This document shows, in pieces, positions 46,772 to 58,162 of a stretch of DNA of 64,000 nt; the stretch's first letter is position 1, and each line of letters opens with the position of its first letter. Source of the DNA: Pisaster brevispinus (Eukaryota; Echinodermata; Asteroidea; Forcipulatida; Asteriidae); the NCBI GenBank assembly GCA_023634235.1, contig JAMKCF010000004.1, positions 21,236,027 through 21,300,026 of the forward strand. Direction: 5' to 3'. A program made the position numbers and the translations under genes. The notes below the pieces were generated by a model that ran no database searches, was not told the DNA's origin, and was given only the letters and a program-made list of their open reading frames with translations.

Positions 46772-46909
46772 CTTAGGCCGTGTCCGAAATGGTGACTTCG
46801 GCTACAGCTACATGCTAGATCAGCGCGTCTGCCAGTGTTGAAGAATAGGCAGACGCGCGCGATCTAGCCGTAGCTGTAGCCGAAGTCGCCGTTTCGGACA
46901 CGGCCTTAA
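46772..46909. mobile_element. Near-palindromic foldback, TTAGGCCGTGTCCGAAA ends
   Basis: 138 bp. Arms TTAGGCCGTGTCCGAAATGG...CGGCTACAGCTAC and GTAGCTGTAGCCGAAG...ACGGCCTTAA pair over about 45 bp with few mismatches. Confidence 0.8.
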
Positions 46910-46977
46910 GAGGTGTTTAAAGGGACTTTACGGTCAACAAGTCTCCGTTGACAAATCCCACATTTCAAATCATCCTG

Positions 46978-47158
46978 AATCCCATTTTCATGGAGCTGCT
47001 TGCGCACAAAAAGTAGCGAAGCACAACGAAATTATGCTTACCAGAATAAGGTTATACCAGCCACACTACCATGTCACGTGTACAATATGTGTCGGACTGC
47101 CTGCTCCTTTCTGCTTGGCAATATTTTCAGGTTAAGCAGCTCTATGAAATTGGACCCA
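46978..47158. mobile_element. Short foldback element, GGGCCCAATTTCATA ends, copy 3
   Basis: Same body as the 25.5-kb copy (CCAGAATAAGGTTA, CTACCATGTCA) with worn ends. Confidence 0.75.
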
Positions 47159-47489
47159 GGTGCTTTATCGTGTCTGAATAGATCATGTAAGTCTAGCAGT
47201 AACTGGGAATCCTACGTTCGTACATACATTGCTTTAACATGTGATGGAAACAAAGTCCACTTTACCAAGACCCAATATCCATAGGCGTACAACCTAGGGG
47301 GCAGGGTGGGTAGCAACTGCCCTCCACAATTAAGGCCAAACAGTGGGAAAAATTTGGGACCAATAAGAAGAAAACAAAATTGGACAGAGAAAACAATAAA
47401 GACTTTCTACCCGGTATTAGAAATTGGTTATTATGTTTTTTCATCTGTGTGAATTTTAAAGCAAATCAATCACTTTGCTCTCTTTTAAT

Positions 47490-47740
47490 CAAAGTTTCCC
47501 ATATGCCAATCAATCAATCGTAAAAATTTATAAGGTGCCAATCCAAGGCTCATTGCTGATAGCGCTGCTGTAGGTAGGTTTCAAGTGGCGTTTTAAAGAT
47601 GGCTTCTGAGGGAGACTGCTTAATGTTCTCAGGGAGATTATTCCAGGTCCTAGGTGCAGTGATAGAAAAGGCACGATCTCCCCGACAGTGTTTGCTCCAT
47701 GCCAATATCCGAGTTCAAATAAGACTTTCACAGTCTAATA
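47490..47740 (-). mobile_element. LINE remnant, 3' end with (ATTG)n
   Basis: Minus strand GDRAFSITAPRTWNNLPE, KTPLETYLQQRYQQ and stop, then TTATAAATTTTTACGATTGA. Partner of the 16.6-kb copy. Confidence 0.65.
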
Positions 47741-47921
47741 CTATGATGCGATTATATGCCGTGCCTTAATGAAGGCATCATTTCACAGCGTTACAAACAA
47801 TAAATCTGGAATTGGAGTAAAATCTCAAGGTTTTGCATCTTTCACGTACGGACAACAAAGGCGTCATCCTACATTCTTGAAGGGCCAGAATTAAAGCACT
47901 TTTCTCAAATCATTCCCTTTG

Positions 47922-48309
47922 AAGGTATTACACAAGACTGGTAAGGATAAAAACAATCATTGTTTAATTTTTAATCTGATAGCTTACAGATTATGAAGTT
48001 CATACTAGAACCAATTTTGATTCCCGTGAAATATTTCCCTCTGAAATTTAGTCATATTCAAAAGAACTGTATCTGAAAACCTAAAAAAACCGCAACAGCT
48101 GATGTTGGTTGTAACAATCAAAGTTAAGGACAATGTGTTTACAAGCTGAAAATTGCGCATGATTTTTCACTATTTTCTCCTGACTCACACAACGGATTAA
48201 GCCCAAATTTTCACAGGTTTGCTATTTCATGTAAATGGTTGATCAGACAAAACATAAAATCCATCTAGGACTATTTTGTCAGCTCTACCAATCCTGTATC
48301 ATACCTTTA
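47922..48309 (-). mobile_element. TIR element, ACAGGATTGGTAGAGC family, copy 4
   Basis: Left end AAGGTATTACACAAGACTGG, right end CCAATCCTGTATCATACCTT; same body in reverse. Confidence 0.78.
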
Positions 48310-48394
48310 AGTTTGTCAGGTCAGTTCATTAGCATCTTTTACAATGTGTTAGTGAACGTATTTCATGACAAATAAATCCCTCACGGTAACTTAC

Positions 48395-48505
48395 ATGACG
48401 GTCCTCGTTATACTTTTCAAATACTTCTTCGAATGTCTCGTGTGCTCCATCGGTAATCAGCATCAGAGCCTGGTTACAGTTTGCTCCAGTGCCTGTGTTG
48501 TTGAA
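48395..48505 (-). CDS. CACNA2D3: alpha2delta exon 5 (VWA, second MIDAS segment)
   Basis: 37 codons, phase 0-0, acceptor ctcacag, donor gtaagt. Encodes FNNTGTGANCNQALMLITDG, with the conserved Cys and the TDG aspartate expected to contribute to the metal site. Confidence 0.95.
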
Positions 48506-48879
48506 CTGTGAGAGACGAACAAGACAGGATATTGTTTCTTATCCAGAAACTTGACACATTTTATTAGCAGCTGGTGAAATATTGAGGGACTGAGCGATGG
48601 AATGTGTTTCACAACGTTGCAGAGAAATCATACCACGTGAGATTACCACTATTAGATTTTTCCCAATCAGTGTGTTGCTCGACCTCGAAGTGCCGTCGCT
48701 AAATTCAAACCAATAACGAATGGCTCACCTGACACTAAAAGGTTAGCATTACATTTTAATTTATTATTTTTGAGATCAGAAATTTACAATGATCTTCTTT
48801 TATATAAAACAAACCAGTGCATTGTATATGTAAAACAGGTGGTGATGTGATTGTTGGTTAATGTTAACAAAACAAACTT

Positions 48880-49560
48880 GCGCTGACCCTGACCCCAGTG
48901 TAACAACTGTGCCCAACCCCCAACCCCAACACCAACATTGGCTAGCCCTCACACCACCCTCCTCAACCTTATCGCCAATATTGCCTAACCCTTAATTCCA
49001 CCCTACCCAACCCCAACACCATTACCTTGGCTAACCCTTACCCCCATCCTCAAACCTAAAACCAGCATTGCCCTTACTCTTACCCCACCCTTCCCAGCAC
49101 CAACACCAACTTTGGCTAACCCTCACACCACCCTCCTCAACCCCTAACACCAACCGTGCCTAACCATTAATCCCCACCCAACCTAATCCCAAAACCAACC
49201 TTGGCTAACCCTTACCCCACCCTACCTAACCCCAACACCAACACTGCCTTACCATCACCCCCACCCTGCCTCAACCAAACCCCATCGATACCAACCCCCG
49301 CAACCTTGGCTAACCCTTACCCTCACCCTTCCCAACCCTAACACCAACATTGGCTAACCCTTACCCCACCCTACCGTACCCAAACACCAACACTGCCTTA
49401 CCATCACCCCCACCTGCCTCAACCCGACCCTACCCTTCTCGATACCAACATCAACCTTAGCCAACCCTTACGCTCACCCTTCCAAAACCCTAACACCAAC
49501 ATTGCCTAAACCTTACCCCAACCTCTCCTACCCCAGCACCAACCTAATACTCAAGACAAA
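48880..49560. repeat. Degenerate C-rich tandem tract
   Basis: About 680 bp built from variants of CTAACCCTTACCCCACCCT and CCCAACACCAACATTGGC, with almost no G on the plus strand. The gene is transcribed from the minus strand, so the pre-mRNA is G-rich here (GGTTAGGG-like). Confidence 0.88.
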
Positions 49561-49904
49561 CATGATGAGTTTCACAGACAAATAATTATCCAGACCAGGT
49601 TTGCATTCCTATCTTCTCCATATTAGATATTCTACAGATTTCAAAGGGGGGGGGGGTTGCATTTTAGACTTCTCCCAGGAAGTGCCCCTTCAAAGTGAGT
49701 ACTCACATCGAGTGATAATGTCGGTGAATTCCTTTCCTGGGTGTGAGATGTTTTATCGTGACAAGAGTAGATTAAGCAAGATCACTGACGGGTGAAGCTT
49801 ACAGGTGGTGCATGCATTCTTTGCACATTGTGCAGTGACTTTGAAAACGTGACCCTTGACTAAAAATGAGGTATAAATGTGGCAAACGTTGTAGCGCTTT
49901 AAAA

Positions 49905-50104
49905 CATTTCCAAAACTATTTTCTTTGATAGTGTCCATAAATACTTGTATCACAAATTGTATACCAAACCATCCTTAAACAGGAATTTCAATGAATTTTT
50001 TTTTCATTTCCAAAACTATTTTCTTTGATAGTGTCCATAAATACTTGTATCACAAATTGTATACCAAACCATTAATGTTTAAACAGGAATTTCAATTAAA
50101 TTTT
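49905..50104. repeat. 100-bp direct tandem duplication
   Basis: CATTTCCAAAACTATTTTCT...ATTGTATACCAAACCAT occurs at 49905 and again at 50005, nearly identical, so recent. Confidence 0.92.
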
Positions 50105-50504
50105 TTTTCTCATTTTTTTTTTCAGAATCAGTTTTCAGGATGCTTCATACAAATCACTATTTTGATAATTGCTGAAACACCGGCCAATCCAGGGAGTTTT
50201 AGAGAAAAGTGATTTCCACTTCTAAACCCCTTGTTTAACATACTCTTGTCACTCTGGGGATAGTTTTTATTGTGGGTTACTTTGTGACAATTGCCGATCT
50301 GTGCAACCAAACATGACAACAATCATCCGCACTTACTGTTTTTGTTCTATTTCGGAACTGAAAAAAGATACGGTAACAAATTACAACTTTGAAACAAAAA
50401 CAAGCCTCTTACATTAACTTATAATTGGATGACAACCAGCACTCTTTAAGAATTTATAGGATGCAGAGTTCTTATCCTAAACCAGTTTGTAATAACAGGC
50501 TGTA

Positions 50505-50790
50505 ATAACCGTGGTGTCACCATGGTCAAGTGGTTAGACTGCAGGACTTGCAATGACAAGGTTGTGGGTTCGAATCCTGCCAACCTAACCGCTGATTTCA
50601 CAATGACTAGAATAAAGTGTCGTTGTCTAGTTACTGAATCACATTTTAATGATGTGTGCAATTCGTAATCAAAGCTGTTAAACCAATGTGTGTGTGAGTG
50701 AGGTTGGCTGTTGCCAGCTTGGTGTTTATATCCCCTTGTGGGGGCTTTGCCCAGTTCCCTCGTTGGGAAGACCAGCTAAACAAAAAAAAA
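50505..50790 (+). mobile_element. SINE with a further tRNA-like head
   Basis: GTCACCATGGTCAAGTGGTT (A box), GTGGGTTCGAATCCTGCCAA (B box), then a body ending TTCCCTCGTTGGGAAGACCA. Only one copy in the window. Confidence 0.6.
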
Positions 50791-51510
50791 TTAACCAAAA
50801 CACCAATGTAATTCTCAATGGTGTTACACCCAATCATGTTTCCACCTTCTTTTACAACACACCCTTTAAAAACTAAAATCTAAAGAAACAAACTCTGACC
50901 TAGCGCATGAAACATCCATCAATCAAATCTCATCTGATATATAAATAATGTTCAAAACACATGCGCGATTCTCTCATTTGTGTTCAATGATCCATGAATT
51001 GAACCCAATGGTCTTGTACTACTTAATGAATCTGATGCCAGCAAACTTTACAACCAAGTGAAGGTTTTAAAATCAAATTAAAGCTTTGGACATCTACTTT
51101 TCAAATCTTGTGCTGAACCGCAGTGAGAGATAATGCTGAGTTATTAACTCTTTCAGTGCCCACTCTTTTTGGCGTTTTAAACCTAAAATGTGCTTTTTTC
51201 CCCTCGAAATTCTGTAAAGAAAAAAAAAGAAGAAAAAAAGTTTTTCTCATCAAACAAAATGTATCTTGCTGATTTGTTTTGCCCTGGTACATCCCAAAGT
51301 CAATAGTATTTCCTGAGTGATAATGCCCTCTCATGATAACATATGTATTATGGGTCAGACACGTACGATTGATGACACTTTTCGAGTACATGAAAAAAAG
51401 ATCGCACACGTACCATAATGGCGCTTTCGGAATACATCAAATAGATTGTACATGTATGGCCTTGATGCATTTTTCTTCAAGATAATGATTTTGCAATCTT
51501 GAAAGATTCA

Positions 51511-51922
51511 GGGGCGAGAGTCATAGGTAGCAAAAAAGGTCTGAAACTAGAATCTAAATGTTAGGAGGTACGTTTAAATGATGACATTTCCACCTTTTGG
51601 TAAACCCTGCAGCCGATTTCACGAAACGTTAGGATTAATCCTATCTCGAGTTAGGACGAGTAACTAGTCCTAACTTAGGATCAATCTTAAGGTTTACATG
51701 TTACAGTGCAAGGCTGGGACTCATCCTAAGTCCTAAGATTAATCCTAAGTTAGGAAGAGTTTGGTGAAATCGACGGCTGGAGTTATAGATTTTATGGAGC
51801 TTCTGGAAAGTGTATCCTCACCGCTAGAGAAGTAAATCCAAGAGCAGGATTTCTTTAAATCTGAAGAAAATAACAGCTACAACTTTTCACCAGGCAGACA
51901 AAACAATGTCTCAATTCAGTTT
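51511..51922 (+). repeat. Dispersed repeat, copy interrupted by a foldback
   Basis: Shares GAGAGTCAT, GTCTGAAACTAG, ATGACATTTCCACCTTTTGG and GAGCAGGATTTCTT with the copy at 42.1 kb. Interrupted at 51610-51779. Confidence 0.75.
51610..51779. mobile_element. Foldback element, CAGCCG-ATTTCAC ends, nested in another repeat
   Basis: Ends CAGCCGATTTCACGAAAC and TGGTGAAATCGACGGCTG. Inner TTAGGATTAATCCTA and TAAGATTAATCCTAAG motifs pair. It interrupts the repeat at 51511-51922; an uninterrupted copy of that repeat lies at 42113-42356. Confidence 0.8.
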
Positions 51923-52610
51923 AAAGTGTCTTCATAGTTAAGAGTAAATTGTTATCAATCATCTAGTAGGAAACAGATAGATAGGTACAGTAATCAAATA
52001 CAGGAACTATAACAGTTGCAAACTAGCTATTGTACATTGAGCTGATACACCACCAGACTTCATCAAGCAACTGATAACCTGCTTGACTGGTCAAATCCAT
52101 CACTTCCCATCAGAAGTGGAGGGTGAGAGATGCACTTCGAGTGAACTCATGCATGGGACTGGGACATCAAGTAGTATCTGGTCGTCTAGCGTATTACGAG
52201 CTCGGTCCGTCCTTAGGTACCTGATCGAGTCAAGTGGGATGGAATGCAATACTGCAAGGGATCTTCTACTTACACGATCAATCAGGATAACATATTTAGG
52301 AAAGTATAGGCCTATCACAATTAGCACTGACAGAAACGGGCGTAGTAAAGCTAAAAACAATTGAATGGGCTTATTTGTTTGTTGTCTGAGTAATTTTGTC
52401 TCAAACCACCTGAGATTTACATTACGTAAATTTGCAACATGATGTAAGGATAAACGGCTCTCGTCATGCTCAACACAAAACAGAGTAAATCTAAGAACCG
52501 TAACGTTCAAATGTAGCCTTCTAAAGAGAAAACAAAACTAATGTCTTCGTAATATGAATATTGTAAGATGAACTTTGAGATGCATGAAATGAAATATTTG
52601 TGAGACTTAC

Positions 52611-52703
52611 AGATTCAAGCAATTCAAAAGCGTGAGTCAATGCGTCGTTTAGGTTTGCAATATCCTTTGGGTCCGGCATCTGAGACAATCCTTGCTTAAT
52701 CAA
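52611..52703 (-). CDS. CACNA2D3: alpha2delta exon 4 (VWA)
   Basis: 31 codons, phase 0-0, acceptor gattctag, donor gtaagt. Encodes a helix ending NLNDALTHAFELL, matching the family's LDIALNEAFNIL. Confidence 0.9.
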
Positions 52704-52939
52704 CTAGAATCGATAAAAACCAAAAAAAAAATTGAAATTAATAATCAACATCCAGAAACAAGTTCATGATCATAACTATTACAAACTTATAATGTGAGCA
52801 TTTATTGAGGGTGCAAAACATTTTGAGAAAGGGCAAGATTGAAATAAAACAAAATGATACTGCCCAAAGTAAGTCAATAAAGTATTGTCAATATCCGACA
52901 GAAAAATTAAGCAAAAAGCAAGAGAACTAAATAACCCAA

Positions 52940-53112
52940 GGGTCTAATTTCCCAGAGATGAATATGGCATCACAATTTTCTACTGAGTAAACGAAAGCTG
53001 GATACCAGTCAGAAATGGTGCATGTTAAAATGGTAATTTGGCTAGTAACCTTAATCTGGTAAGCATAATTTTCTTGTGCTGAGCTTTTTTCACCGCTATG
53101 AAACTAGTCCCT
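52940..53112. mobile_element. Short foldback element, GGGCCCAATTTCATA ends, worn copy 4
   Basis: Diverged ends (GGGTCTAATTTC and AAACTAGTCCC) with the family's TAACCTTAATCTGGTAAGC core in reverse orientation. Confidence 0.55.
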
Positions 53113-54452
53113 GGTCCAAGGCAACCACTTATAATAACACATTAAAAAATTTGTATGAAACAACAAATGCTATTACAAATTAATTAGTAGGAACATTAAA
53201 TCAATAACTAATGTTTTAATTGTCCAGAACAAAGGAATGTTCACAGAGTGACTATGTTGGGCGCAATCTTTGAAGTCCTTTTAAAAAATTTGTGCAGAGT
53301 GCCATTTTGTGACGGCGCAAACTTTGTTTCCTTGCATGATTTAAAAATTTGCGCAGGATAGCTCGGGGCGCAAACTTTAAACACAACGCGATCTTTGTCG
53401 TTCAACCATAAATTCTCACCATTTGTCGTGAAATATACGCTATTATTATGAAGGGAATATACGTTAAAGGGGTAGAAGTTAATAGTAGTATTCTGCTGGA
53501 TTTTAACTTCTGTCTGAAGTGATACTTTCGCTCAAAACCTTGGAAAGAATGTCGAGAAATAGGTCTGCTCACAAACTGTTTTAAGTGTAATTAAGTTAAA
53601 TCACGAGACAATCGCGCTGGCAGATTCCCGTGCCGGATTACTTGTTGATAAACTTTCCGCTAAAGTAGAAAAACAAATTTGAAAATTTGTTTGTAAGATA
53701 AATGCATCTCATTTTTGTTTGTTTGTTTGTTTGTTATTTTTTATTATTTGTTTTTCTTCTTCTAGACTTGCGATGACAACAGCCGCACCAACAATAAAAA
53801 GAAGCCGCCTGTGTGTGTGTGTGTGGGGGGGGGGGGGCAGGGGTATTGGAAATTTATTGCCAGTTGTGCCTAGTGGCTACCCATAGAAAAGTACTGGAAT
53901 CTTCACTCCGGGCTAAACAAAACAGCCAACGAATTGCAGAGCTGTAACAAAGTTTATCATTGAATGCAGTTTGCCTTTGTTTAGGGGTACTTCGCTATCA
54001 GCAATTTGTCATCTGTCTGGCAGGAAATGAAATATACACGGCAGGCTCTGTTTGGATGAGTTTTTCTTTTTCTTTTGGTCTGCCGGAGTCTTATTAAGAA
54101 AAATGTTTTGAACTCCTCCGGGGGAAGGTATAGTCACTGGGGTAAAAATAATTAAGAACACAATGGGATGAGCAGTTACGTGTAGAAATAGCAAGGAAGC
54201 ATACAGACTGACATGATGATGATGATGGTGATGGTGATGAGGACAACAGAGAACTAATTTGAAGAAGTCGTATATTGAAAAGAAAACAGGAAATTACACG
54301 TAGATTGTATAACAATGATGACTGCTCCCATAGAATTCACAACCTTAAGTTTACACAATATTTTGTAGAACCATTTTTTTGCAATCACCCAGCAGTGACT
54401 TGCCTTCTCACATACATCATTGTGAAGTCATCGATTCATTTCAATTATTATT

Positions 54453-54715
54453 ATTTCTGATTGTGAAGCCAAGGACTCTCAGAAAAGCGGACTGAATCAC
54501 TCTACTAGCCAAGAACCCCATGGAGAGAAGCCAAGGAAGGAAGTTTCAGTTTTAGATGTGGAAGGAAAACTCGAGAGAATTATTCCAGGGAAAACCCACG
54601 CAATCAGGCAGGGACTGAAAACCCAATCCACATAGTGCCCCCGGCGTGATTCGAACCGGGGTCCCAGAGGTGGAAGGCGAGGAAAGATACCACTACGCCA
54701 ACCTGACCACCGCAG
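54453..54715 (-). mobile_element. SINE, same family, copy 3
   Basis: Highly similar to the 16.3-kb copy over its whole length and in the same orientation; the three copies all have the gene's sense. Confidence 0.78.
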
Positions 54716-55229
54716 TTCCCAGAGTCTTTTAATAACTAATCATTTTGAAGATACTTGTAATGTTTTTTTTGTTTTTTTAAGTGATCGCTGGATATCAGGC
54801 CATAGGGCGACTTAAGCTGAGGGTTACGAGGGAAGAAAGAAGCATGGAGGAAGAGACGATCTACGCATTTCTCTTGAACTGCGGTAGATATTTACCTCTT
54901 GCACAACGCGCAGCACATTTACAAGCGCCTATCCAGTCCACCATTTTGGGAGGCAAAATATACACACAGGAATCGATTCCTAAAATAGTGGAAATGGTAG
55001 ATGCGCATTGTGTGGAGGTTGTTCAGCGTTGTGCAAAGGTTCAATACGTATACAAATCCAACGTGCAGCAGTACAAGAGAAAATACTAAGTGCATATCTC
55101 ACAGTGCAGGCCTTTGGAAATAATCCAACTGTATGGGAATAAAATGAAACCTACAGAACCACAGACTAGAGAGTTAGGCAAAAATACATACAACATTTTG
55201 AACTTATAAACCTTAACAAAAGTACTCAC

Positions 55230-55304
55230 ATTTTTGTTGTCTGCGTTGGCCTGCACGAGAGTTCCATTAAAACATGGCTGTATAAACTGTGCAGAATCAC
55301 TGAA
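55230..55304 (-). CDS. CACNA2D3: alpha2delta exon 3 (VWA)
   Basis: 25 codons, phase 0-0, acceptor gtaaacag, donor gtgagt. Encodes QPCFNGTLVQAN, matching the conserved EPCLNGTLVQA of the family; the NGT is a likely N-glycosylation site. Confidence 0.9.
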
Positions 55305-56429
55305 CTGTTTACAAACACAAATCAGAAGTGGGTTAAATCGTTACTGCCAAAGCCTGCAGTGAACAGCAAGGTCACTGTTTAGGAAGCGTTTCAAAAGTCG
55401 GGCATGTTCTAGGGGCAAAGGAATGTTCCTGTGGGCATATGCCCATGATCCAGTGGACCACCAGAGCGTTTTGCTGGATCGCGACATCCCCTCGATTTTA
55501 GCCAAAAGTTCCTTTAGAACGGTCCACCGGAACTGGCACTTGTATTGTTGTTCATAGATGGTCGAACTTCGACTCTGTGTACTTTTTAAAAATATTATGC
55601 TACGTACGCCTGTATGTGAGTCTGTTTGGATTTGTTCATTGCTGCTGAAATCTTACTTCCTTTGAAGCCTTCATCAAGACACTTAAAAAGGTACGTCTTC
55701 TTTCATGTTTATGGAGATAAATTGAAGGGGAAATGTGGTTTTAGCTCATTTTTAGTAGAGACATTATTGTTGTTATAAATATCGGGTGGGGAAGCTGGTC
55801 AGGTGGGTTTCCGCTGGCTTTTAATGTTCCGACCGCTTGTCTTTGTAACCCACCAACACTTTTAATTTGTTTTCTTCATTCTGTTTGTTTATTTGTGTTT
55901 AGAAAATTAAAGGTCAAAATAATAAGTCAACATCGAAAGGAAGTACACCCCACTACGTAGAGCACAACTCTGGGATCTGTAGAAAATTAACAGATGATAA
56001 TAGTGATGAAGTAGCAATCTCGTTACATTTTAATGTTGAAGTGTCATTCAAGCACACTCAAAAATAACACGTTATGTGTACTTCAAAACCTACAGCACCG
56101 GAAGCATATAATCACTCAACAAATAAAATGGACGCTTGTTTTAATATTTGTTAATCAACTCACAGAATTTCGGTATGCTGTTCTGATTTTAAAGTGAATA
56201 AAATGCCAACTGAACATTTAAAAAAGCTAATAATGATAATAACAGTCTCAATTATGTAAGCAATATACCATCAAGTCCTCCAAAATGGTAAGCTATTTTT
56301 CAGCTCCAAATATATTAACATGAATGTGCAAGTACTATTAATGCATCGCGTGTTTGTTACCGTCAACCCAACATGGGCTCATTTTCACAATTGGGACACG
56401 TCGTCCCGGTCCCATGGAACAGTCCACAG

Positions 56430-56665
56430 AATTGTTTCTACACCAGAGAATATTACGCATTTGCATTGGAGCGATCCAACTGAACGCTCCGGTTGTCAAA
56501 CGGACCAAGACGACGTACGCCCGCTGGAATACTCTACCGATAAAAAACAAAGAATGTTCCTTACCATTCCGACTCTTCAGACATTCCCTTACTAAGGTTG
56601 GAAAACAGCAATTAAATAGATTCTCAAAACACTTAGCAACAGATTTTCTGACACCTTAGATCTTT
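56430..56665 (+). mobile_element. LINE-like remnant
   Basis: ARWNTLPIKNKECSLPFRLF and RHSLTKVGKQQLNRFSKHL resemble a non-LTR ORF2 end; short and isolated. Confidence 0.4.
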
Positions 56666-56938
56666 TTCTGTTTTTTTGAGCATCTGTCATAAATAACTTT
56701 TTATGTTTTATCGTTTAGACATTTACCGTTGGATTTTAACAAATCTAAATTCTCTAGTTTAATGATTGGAATCTTATGTTTGTGCTCGAGTTGGTAATAA
56801 AACTTATACTTGGATATCAAAGTAACTGGGAATAATACAACACTAATATAATATTTAATTAAAATCATTCTCCGAAACGAAATGCCTGGTTAGAATAGAA
56901 TGTGGCAGTATTTCGACCGGTATCCAGTAGCAACTTAC

Positions 56939-57089
56939 TGTTAACACATTGAAGAAGTCATCGTCCCCAAGAGTACCCATGATGGTGTTGACTGTGTGCT
57001 TGGCAATCTCGATTCTCACCCCGGTCATACTCCCACTTGTGTCGACCAAGATGACAATGTCTTTGGGAGATGTGGCAGATGAGATATAC
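56939..57089 (-). CDS. CACNA2D3: alpha2delta exon 2 (VWA start, MIDAS)
   Basis: Completes the split Trp, then [20 protein letters not shown] and [24 protein letters not shown] is an intact DxSxS metal-ion-dependent adhesion site, required in relatives for channel trafficking. Ends in phase 0 at donor gtaagt. 151 bp. Confidence 0.95.
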
Positions 57090-57919
57090 CTGTGAATATG
57101 AAGGAGAACACACGCTCAAAAACAAAACATAATCTGCGAGAAAGCTTCAACTGGTAATCGTGGAATATATAACCATCATTATCTAGAAGCTTGCTTTGGC
57201 ACAAATATCCAGAGAACAGCAGTTAAGCCCTGGGGGGCACAGACCCCCCACAACTTTCCAGTGCCCTCAAGGTTCAGCCACCCCCCACAAACAAAATCAG
57301 GTACATATTGTCCGTCGTGCCACGAACTGACGTATAGGTTAGAAACCACAGAATTTTTGACAAATCATTTTTTATACAAATTATTGATATTCATTACTGT
57401 TGTTTTTAGCAAGTTTCAGAACAGTTTCGTAATTACACTAATTAGATGAGTGATGTATATCACTAGATTTAGCCTTTTGCATTACCACAAAGTGCTTTAT
57501 CTATTGAAACATATAGTGCTGGCACAGTGCCAAACACGCTGGGTGTGGCCTCTGTGTTTCTACGAAGTGGTGTATCTGTTGACCTTATTAGTTTAGCGTT
57601 TTGTTTGCAAAGCGATGTACAAGCAAGATTGAAAACACAGTTCTTTACTAACGAAGAAGTCAGCTTTACTTTGGCGTATAATGTTGTTCAATTAAATAGC
57701 AGACAGTCTCTGAAACAGCAGTTTCAAAAATAGATCAATTTCAACGGTGATTTTCTGCAAACACAGAATTGCTGCGGTGCACCATACATCACTTCGGGGT
57801 GCGACCGACACTATCGTGCTCGAGGAGTGTAACCATCTTCATATGATCATCGATAGTGAAGATAATTAATGAAAAGTCACCATTAATATGTGTTACTTGA
57901 CAGGTTTATTAAGCCAACA

Positions 57920-58162
57920 GGGCCTAATTTCATGAATCTGCTTACCGCCGGATTCTGCGCTTGCGATCACCAATCTCCGCTTACTGTGCAAATGCCAAAT
58001 TTCTGCGCTAGCTGTGTAAGCGAAAAATGCGTAGTAATGTGGAGTACGCACGCGCACAATGCGAAAATTCCCCGCTAACCCGTGAAATACACTTGACGTA
58101 AGCGTGGAATTCCCTACTTTTGATTCTTTGCTTATGGTAAGCAGAGCCATGAAATTGGGCCC
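57920..58162. mobile_element. Foldback element, GGCTCTGCTTAC family, copy 2
   Basis: Ends GGGCCTAATTTCATGAATC and GCCATGAAATTGGGCCC inverted; same body as the 42.7-kb copy. Confidence 0.8.

Larger units (their letters stand above)
48506..52610. other. Intron 4 contents
   Basis: 4.1 kb. Holds the C-rich tract, the 100-bp duplication, a SINE (50505-50790), and the nested repeat at 51.5-51.9 kb. A 52.1-52.5 kb stretch is open in both strands without recognisable similarity. Confidence 0.6.

Noticed and set aside
48880..49560. Interstitial telomere array
   Set aside because: TAACCC occurs but not as a regular hexamer; the units are longer and irregular.
52100..52510. 136-codon minus-strand ORF and overlapping plus-strand ORF near exon 4
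   Set aside because: Neither shows a recognisable family; no coding similarity or splice context supports them.
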